64,000 nucleotides of DNA, taken from contig CAWFIB010000030.1 of NCBI GenBank assembly GCA_963815775.1, positions 1 to 64,000 on the forward strand, read 5' to 3'. Of the stretch, positions 62,211 to 64,000 are shown one piece after another. The translations under genes and the position numbers were made by a program. Every line of letters starts with the position of its first letter. The first letter of the stretch is position 1. Origin of the DNA: CAVVDY01 sp963815775 (GTDB lineage Bacteria > Acidobacteriota > Terriglobia > Terriglobales > Acidobacteriaceae). A model generated the notes under the pieces. The model was not told the origin of the DNA. It did no database searches and saw only the letters and a list, made by a program, of their open reading frames with translations.

Positions 62211-63364
62211 GGCATTCCAGTATGGTTCGAGTCACCTGTGAAGTAGACTTTTGTGCCGGGAGCCAGTCGCACCTGCCCATCCGTGACCACGGTTTCCCCC
62301 GGCGAAAGGCCGCGCAAAACTTCAGTTTTGTTGTTGACGGTTTGCCCCACACTCACTTGCCGGGCATCCACTGTCATGTCCGGCTTCGCCACAAAGACGT
62401 AATCCCCCTGCTGTCCCGCCTGCACGGCCTGTGACGGCACCACCAGCACGTTCTGTAACTGGTCCAAACGAAGCAACACATTGGAAAACTGGCCAGGCCA
62501 GAGACGCTGGTCGGGGTTGGAAAACGAAGCCCTCAGCGCGATCGTACCTGTGCTGGAATCAACCGTGTTGTTGACGAAAGTTAAAACCCCTTTCTCCACC
62601 GCGGATGAATCCGTCGGGATGGCCTGAACGGACAGATGGGAACGTGCCATCAATGTCTTGATCGAGTCCAGATACTGCTGGGGAACCGAGAAGTCGACAT
62701 AAATTGGCGAAACCTGGTTGATCACCACCAGCACGGGGACGTCATTGGCTTTCACCGTAGCTCCGGGATAGACCAGCTGGGCTCCGGTGACACCGCTGAT
62801 GGGAGCATAGATGGAGCAGTAGGAAAGCTGGATCTTTGCCGTCTGGACGGCAGCCTCATCGACATGGATGGTAGCTTCCGCGGCGGATGCGGTTGCCAGG
62901 TATTGATCGTACTGCTCTTTGGGGACGATGCCTTGTTTGTAGAGTTCGTCATAGCGTTGCAGTTGCGCCCGGTCGAGCTCGGCCTGCGCTTTGTCTCTGG
63001 CAAGCGCCGCTTCGGATTGTGCCAGGGCGGCGAGAAAAGGACTCTTGTCCAGCGTGATCAGGAGATCGCCCTGGTGAACGAATTGCCCCTGCTGGTAGTG
63101 CACGCCCTGTACGATACCGGCGACTTGCGACTCCACTGAGACCGTCTTGAAGGCCTGGCCGGTGCCGATGGCGCGTAATTCCACAGGAATCGTGCTCCGT
63201 TCGACTTTAGCAACTGTGACCGGCACAGCAGCGGTATCCTCTGGCCTCGCAATTACTCCGCTGCCGGCCGCTCCCTGCGTAGGATTGGCGCTGTCCGCGC
63301 AGCCAACAAGAACCAGCACCCACACCAGCACAGGGGTCGCGAGAATGTTAAGGGCTTTGTTCAT
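62207..63364 (-). CDS. RND efflux periplasmic adaptor (membrane fusion protein)
   Basis: 385 residues. A signal with lipobox LVGC puts the lipidated cysteine at 22. The order barrel-sandwich, alpha-hairpin (ALAQSEAALARDKAQAELDRAQLQRYDELYKQGIVPKEQYD), then beta-barrel (IYVDFSVPQQYLDSI) and C-terminal domain is that of AcrA/MdtA proteins. It joins the RND pump to an outer-membrane channel. It is the first gene of the two-gene operon. Confidence 0.95.
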   Translation of the reverse strand: MNKALNILATPVLVWVLVLVGCADSANPTQGAAGSGVIARPEDTAAVPVTVAKVERSTIPVELRAIGTGQAFKTVSVESQVAGIVQGVHYQQGQFVHQGDLLITLDKSPFLAALAQSEAALARDKAQAELDRAQLQRYDELYKQGIVPKEQYDQYLATASAAEATIHVDEAAVQTAKIQLSYCSIYAPISGVTGAQLVYPGATVKANDVPVLVVINQVSPIYVDFSVPQQYLDSIKTLMARSHLSVQAIPTDSSAVEKGVLTFVNNTVDSSTGTIALRASFSNPDQRLWPGQFSNVLLRLDQLQNVLVVPSQAVQAGQQGDYVFVAKPDMTVDARQVSVGQTVNNKTEVLRGLSPGETVVTDGQVRLAPGTKVYFTGDSNHTGMP

Positions 63365-63677
63365 CGTTCCACTTCCCGTTCTTTATGTGATGTGCGTGTG
63401 AAAACACGTGGTGAGCCCGGAAGGGCTCGAACCATCACCTCCTGATTAAAGGCCCACATTCTAACGGTCCACGTTGAATGCTGCTGGCATCGACCGCAGC
63501 AGCGAACGCGACGACATCTTATTCTAGGCACGGGACGACATCTTATTCTAGGCTATGGCAGGGAGCATCAATTGAGGGCTGGCGCTGTGCTTCCCGGTTG
63601 GCCCGTGATCTGCTTCCAATGGCGCGGGAGGATTTGCTGCATCTCAATGATGATGACTTTGGCATCAATCTTGGATA
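63365..63677. other. Non-coding region with a short tandem repeat
   Basis: About 310 bases upstream of the efflux operon. It holds two exact 19-base copies of ACGACATCTTATTCTAGGC (63511-63529 and 63535-63553) 24 bases apart. They could be operator sites, but no other evidence supports this. Confidence 0.4.
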
Positions 63678-63737
63678 GTGCGTGCATCTATTAACGGGGA
63701 CGAATGTCACGGTCGTCCGGCGAGAAATACCGCACGA

Positions 63738-64000
63738 TTGGAGCCAAAGGAGCCCAGGCCTGGAAACACATCGAGAACGGCAAGGGTCAATGCGCAGGAA
63801 GGGCGGGCCAGGTTGCAAAGCGGTTGGCAAGAGCGCTTAGTTGCGCTAAAGAACATCCCGCCGGTTCTGGGTATTGTGTGGCGCTCAGGTCGCGGCACAG
63901 TCACCGCGGGGCTGGTGCTCCGTGCGTTGGCGTCCTTGCAGCCAATCGCAATGCTGGCGGTTGGCAAATACATCATCGATGCAATCTACCAGGTGCTGGC
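63738..64000 (+). CDS. ABC transporter, N-terminal transmembrane domain (partial, runs off window)
   Basis: An open frame to the right edge ends ...NIPPVLGIVWRSGRGTVTAGL, then LRALASLQPIAMLAVGKYII. This is the N-terminal pattern of ABC exporter half-transporters: an amphipathic stretch and then the first membrane helix. The start is uncertain; TTG 63738 and GTG 63678 are in frame. Only about 88 residues are in the window and the nucleotide-binding part is not seen. Confidence 0.55.
   Translation, partial: MEPKEPRPGNTSRTARVNAQEGRARLQSGWQERLVALKNIPPVLGIVWRSGRGTVTAGLVLRALASLQPIAMLAVGKYIIDAIYQVL

Noticed and set aside
63511..63553. Operator pair upstream of the efflux operon
   Set aside because: Two 19-base direct copies only, with no regulator gene nearby and no second occurrence; listed only as a short repeat.

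Overview
The window reads as a chromosomal segment of an uncultured or environmental bacterium, most likely Acidobacteriota. This is inferred from gene content (WS/DGAT acyltransferase, DUF3300 protein, paired DUF5985 membrane proteins, a very large multi-HAMP hybrid kinase, a fused FAD/Fe-S dehydrogenase) and not from any rRNA or marker gene. Genes are dense and GC-rich. Several mobile-element scars and broken genes show that part of the window is accessory DNA.

Region 1 (1-9.9 kb): a minus-strand set adhE - STAS protein - WS/DGAT - membrane Fe-S oxidoreductase (cut by the window edge) suggests reduced-carbon metabolism in which alcohols or fatty acids are stored as esters. It is followed by a small membrane protein, an Hsp20 chaperone, a decayed cytochrome c gene, an FNR-type oxygen sensor and a PRC-barrel protein. 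Region 2 (10.1-13.4 kb): two copies of one IS3-family element, one truncated, sit between the 3' remnant of an AI-2E-type transporter gene and the 5' part of a DUF3300 gene.

Region 3 (13.7-28.7 kb) is the most interesting part. It holds a sigma-54 activator (PAS-GAF-AAA-Fis), then a likely -24/-12 promoter, then a co-directional cluster: ABM-like protein, DszB-like sulfinate desulfinase with Cys/His/Arg conserved, rhodanese, a small Cys-rich ORF with a frameshift, enoyl-CoA hydratase, glycyl radical enzyme (GRE), an atypical phosphofructokinase-like protein, GRE-activating enzyme, ferredoxin-like protein, CoA-disulfide/polysulfide reductase with rhodanese domain, DUF202 protein and a BASS-type anion transporter. 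A 16-bp palindrome is shared between the activator's upstream region and the cluster's upstream region. I infer an anaerobic, radical-based pathway for an organosulfur or aryl/alkyl acid, with sulfite or sulfane sulfur handled by the desulfinase and rhodanese proteins. The substrate is unknown.

Region 4 (29-31 kb): an outer-membrane DUF2490 protein, then the 3' fragment of a tRNA-Asn gene beside a tyrosine recombinase lacking its N-terminal domain, which marks a probable island boundary. Region 5 (31-52.4 kb) is a signalling block: REC-PAS-kinase plus response regulator; kaiC-kaiB-kaiB-kinase-regulator operon; a truncated GGDEF-EAL gene next to an IS481-like scar; a frameshifted DUF1440 gene; a 2108-residue multi-HAMP hybrid kinase with a second hybrid kinase and a regulator; and a winged-helix/DUF5985 operon. 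Region 6 (52.6-64 kb): pyruvate oxidase-like TPP enzyme, enolase-superfamily enzyme, a large FAD/Fe-S dehydrogenase, an RND efflux pump with its adaptor, and the start of an ABC exporter at the right edge.
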